Made by a program: the position numbers and the translations under genes. From contig JASLCO010000077.1 of the NCBI GenBank assembly GCA_030146505.1, positions 1-5,750 on the forward strand: DNA of 5,750 bases, written 5' to 3'. The stretch is from Moraxellaceae bacterium (GTDB lineage: Bacteria > Pseudomonadota > Gammaproteobacteria > Pseudomonadales > Moraxellaceae). This document shows positions 3,200 through 5,750 of the stretch, one piece after another. Within the stretch, counting starts at the first letter, position 1. Each line of letters starts with the position of its first letter. The notes beneath the pieces were generated by a model that saw only the letters and a list, made by a program, of their open reading frames with translations, was not told the origin of the DNA and searched no databases.

Positions 3200-5750
3200 T
3201 ATCAGCAGTGCCGCGTTGCCTGCTGTCAGCACGACCTGTCCTTATTGCGGCGTGGGTTGTGGCGTAAAAGCCACCGTCACGGATGTGGCTGCGCGCACGG
3301 TGAGCATTGCCGGCGATGAAAACCATCCCGCCAATTTCGGCCGTCTTTGCGTCAAGGGTTCTTCCCTGGGCGAGACCGTGCATATGGAAGGCCGCCTGTT
3401 GCACCCGGAAATCCATGGCGCCCGCGCCAGCTGGGATGACGCCCTGGATCATGTGGCCAACGGTTTTGCCCGCGTCATCCGCGAGCATGGTCCGGATGCC
3501 GTGGCTTTTTATGTGTCCGGCCAGCTGCTGACCGAGGACTATTACGTCGCCAACAAGCTGATGAAGGGCTTTATCGGCTCGGCCAATATCGATACCAATT
3601 CCCGCCTTTGCATGTCGTCTTCCGTGGCCGGCCACAAGCGCGCTTTTGGCTCGGACACCGTGCCCAACAGCTATGAAGATGTCGAGCTGGCGGATCTCGT
3701 GGTGCTGGTGGGCTCCAATACGGCCTGGTGTCACCCCATTCTTTTCCAGCGCCTGAAAGCGGCGAAGGAAAAGCGCCCGGGCATGCGCATCGTGGTGATT
3801 GATCCACGCCGCACCGCCACCTGCGATATCGCCGATCTTTTCCTGCCGGTGAAGGCGGGTGAAGACGTGCGCCTTTTCAACGGCCTGTTCTCCAATCTCT
3901 CGGCCCGCGGCGCCATCGACAGCGATTTCATCAGCTCCTGCACCAATGGTTTTGATGAAGCGCTGGTGGCGGCCCGCGCCAGTGAAAGCGATATCACGAC
4001 GCTGGCATATGACACCGGTGTGGATGCGCTGGATCTGGAACGCTTCTTCAGCTGGTTTGCCACCACGCCGCGCACGCTGACGCTGTATTCGCAGGGCGTG
4101 AACCAGTCTTCGGCCGGCTCCGACAAGGTGAATGCCATTCTCAACTGCCATCTGGCTACGGGTCGCATCGGGAAGCCGGGCAGCGGTCCTTTCTCGCTCA
4201 CCGGCCAGCCCAATGCCATGGGCGGACGTGAAGTCGGCGGCCTTGCCAATATGCTGGCCGCGCACATGGATATCGAAAATTCCGTGCACCGCGAGTGCGT
4301 GCAGGGCTTCTGGCAGTCGCCGGTGATTGCCGGTCGTGGCGGTCTCAAGGCCGTGGACATGTTCGAGGCCGTGCACAGTGGAAAAATCAGGGCCATCTGG
4401 ATCATGGCCACCAATCCCGTGGTCTCCATGCCCGATGCCGATCGTGTGCGCGAGGCCCTGAAGAGCTGTGAACTGGTGGTGGTGTCCGATTGCATCAGCG
4501 ACACCGATACCACGCGCCTTGCGCATGTGAAGCTGCCGGCCCTGGGTTGGGGAGAGAAAGACGGCACGGTGACCAATTCCGAGCGCCGCATTTCCCGCCA
4601 GCGGCCTTTCCTGCCGGTGCCGGGCGAGGCGCGTCCGGACTGGTGGGCGCTGGCGGAAGTCGGCAGGCGCATGGGGCATGTGCAGAGTTTTTCCTATGAG
4701 CATCCTGCAGATGTTTTTCGTGAGCATGCCGCACTGTCCGCTCATGAAAACGATGCCGGGCATGGCCTGCGTGATTTCGATATCGGCTCCTGTGCAGATA
4801 TCAGCGCCGAAGACTATGAAAGCCTTGTGCCTTTCCAGTGGCCGCGCCGTCGAGGTGAAAGCCTGGGCACTGCCCGTCTTTTTGCCCAAGGTGGTTTCTT
4901 CACGCCGGATCGCCGTGCGCGCTTCCTCGCGCTGACGCCGCGCGCACCGGTGCATGCGCCTGATGCGCAATTCCCCTTCGTGCTGAATACCGGCCGCATC
5001 CGCGACCAGTGGCACACCATGACGCGTACCGGTCTCACGGCAAAACTGCTGGCACATATCGGCGAGCCTTTTTGCGCCATGAATCCGGACGATGCCGTGG
5101 CCAACGGCATCCTGCCGGGTGAGGTGGTGGAGCTGGAAAGTCGCTGGGGCCTGGCGCGCGCGCGAGTGCAGATCACCACGGACCAGACGCCAGGCACCGT
5201 TTTCATGCCCATGCACTGGACCGGCGTGCTCACCAGTTCATCGCGTGTGGGGGCATTGGTGAATCCGGTGGTGGATCCGGTCTCGGGCCAGCCCGAGAAC
5301 AAGCACACGCCGGTGCGCGTGCGCCGTTTTGAGGCGTCGTGGCATGGCTTTGTGCTGTCCACGGTGCGTCTGCCTTTGCCTGCTGCTGACTATGCCGTGG
5401 CCGTAAGAGGCGAGAAATTCTGGCGTTTTGAGCTCGCTGGAGAAAATGCACCAGAGGATCGTGCGGAATTGGCAAACGAATTGCTTAGGTCTTTGCTGCC
5501 GATCAGGGAAACAGCCGTGGTACCTGAAACGCTGGAGTACGTGGATGCCGGCCGCCGTATTTATCGCCGTGCGGTGATGATCGATGGCTGCCTGCAAGCC
5601 GTGTGCTTCATCGGCCCTGATGTGGCCTTGCCGGAACGCAGCTGGCTGGCGGGTCTGATGGGGCGCGAGCTGACAGCACTGGAGCGGCGAGCACTGCTCT
5701 CGGGAAAGTCGCCGGACCCTGTTGCCGATGCAGGCCGCATCATTTGTTCT
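3177..5750 (+). CDS. nasA: Assimilatory nitrate reductase catalytic subunit NasA (3' end missing)
   Basis: The open frame runs 858 codons to the window edge without a stop. It encodes a cytoplasmic molybdoenzyme that reduces nitrate to nitrite. There is no twin-arginine signal, which fits an assimilatory and not a periplasmic (NapA) enzyme. The N-terminal [4Fe-4S] ligands are Cys21, Cys24, Cys28 and Cys58 (CPYCGVGC, then LCVKG). The probable molybdenum ligand is Cys145 in SRLCMSSSVAG. The molybdopterin oxidoreductase domain covers about 75-540, with VVIDPRRTATC (206-216), TGQPNAMGGREVGG (342-355) and ATNPVVSMPD (411-420). The dinucleotide-binding domain covers about 598-715 (TGRIRDQWHTMTRTG at 605-619, NKHTPVR at 708-714). 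Residues 720-850 are a linker region often found in NasA. The last residues, GRIICS, look like the start of a C-terminal BFD-like [2Fe-2S] domain, with Cys857 as the probable first ligand, so about 50-70 residues are expected beyond the edge. The start at 3177 overlaps the upstream gene by 23 nt and has GGGAG upstream. Confidence 0.93.
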   Translation, partial: MSRLPVSDISSAALPAVSTTCPYCGVGCGVKATVTDVAARTVSIAGDENHPANFGRLCVKGSSLGETVHMEGRLLHPEIHGARASWDDALDHVANGFARVIREHGPDAVAFYVSGQLLTEDYYVANKLMKGFIGSANIDTNSRLCMSSSVAGHKRAFGSDTVPNSYEDVELADLVVLVGSNTAWCHPILFQRLKAAKEKRPGMRIVVIDPRRTATCDIADLFLPVKAGEDVRLFNGLFSNLSARGAIDSDFISSCTNGFDEALVAARASESDITTLAYDTGVDALDLERFFSWFATTPRTLTLYSQGVNQSSAGSDKVNAILNCHLATGRIGKPGSGPFSLTGQPNAMGGREVGGLANMLAAHMDIENSVHRECVQGFWQSPVIAGRGGLKAVDMFEAVHSGKIRAIWIMATNPVVSMPDADRVREALKSCELVVVSDCISDTDTTRLAHVKLPALGWGEKDGTVTNSERRISRQRPFLPVPGEARPDWWALAEVGRRMGHVQSFSYEHPADVFREHAALSAHENDAGHGLRDFDIGSCADISAEDYESLVPFQWPRRRGESLGTARLFAQGGFFTPDRRARFLALTPRAPVHAPDAQFPFVLNTGRIRDQWHTMTRTGLTAKLLAHIGEPFCAMNPDDAVANGILPGEVVELESRWGLARARVQITTDQTPGTVFMPMHWTGVLTSSSRVGALVNPVVDPVSGQPENKHTPVRVRRFEASWHGFVLSTVRLPLPAADYAVAVRGEKFWRFELAGENAPEDRAELANELLRSLLPIRETAVVPETLEYVDAGRRIYRRAVMIDGCLQAVCFIGPDVALPERSWLAGLMGRELTALERRALLSGKSPDPVADAGRIICS

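Noticed and set aside
3060..5216. A 718-codon open frame on the minus strand opposite nasA
   Set aside because: It is an antisense shadow. The plus strand has an intact NasA with all metal ligands, and the minus-strand translation is rich in His, Arg and Gly with no recognisable domain, as expected from a GC-biased third position.

Overview
The window holds most of a nitrate-assimilation locus from a GC-rich bacterium, probably a proteobacterium (beta or gamma is a guess). This rests on the gene set, on the similarity of the reductase partner to enterobacterial NirB as I remember it, and on two sigma-54 type promoters, a common arrangement for nitrogen-regulated genes in Proteobacteria. The species cannot be named from this sequence.

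Layout. Positions 1-63 are nine perfect copies of the heptamer GTTTCAC, and the array may continue to the left of the window. Positions 87-140 carry two overlapping hairpins at the 3' end of the first gene. The minus-strand gene at 122-1594 encodes a 490-residue nitrate/nitrite transporter of the major facilitator superfamily (NarK/NNP type). A 378-bp regulatory gap follows at 1595-1972. The plus-strand gene at 1973-3199 encodes a 408-residue NirB/NasC-like FAD- and NADH-dependent oxidoreductase. The plus-strand gene from 3177 to the window edge encodes the first 858 residues of an assimilatory nitrate reductase (NasA, Mo-bisMGD and 4Fe-4S). It overlaps the preceding gene by 23 nt and is cut at the first cysteine of an expected C-terminal [2Fe-2S] domain.

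How it works together (inference from families). The transporter brings nitrate in. The flavoprotein takes electrons from NADH and passes them to NasA, which reduces nitrate to nitrite in the cytoplasm. The nitrite reductase needed to finish the pathway is not in the window.

Regulation. The gap contains two outward-facing sigma-54 motifs with exact -24/-12 spacing: TGGCAT-N5-TTGCA for the transporter (minus, 1703-1688) and TGGCAT-N5-TTGCT for the reductase operon (plus, 1917-1932). Between them lie a strong dyad (1811-1833) and a weaker NtrC-like site (1757-1771), which are candidate enhancers. The transporter leader RNA contains two interleaved 7-bp complementary pairs whose loop lengths suit an H-type pseudoknot, just upstream of a palindrome that overlaps the Shine-Dalgarno sequence. 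This is the least expected signal in the window.
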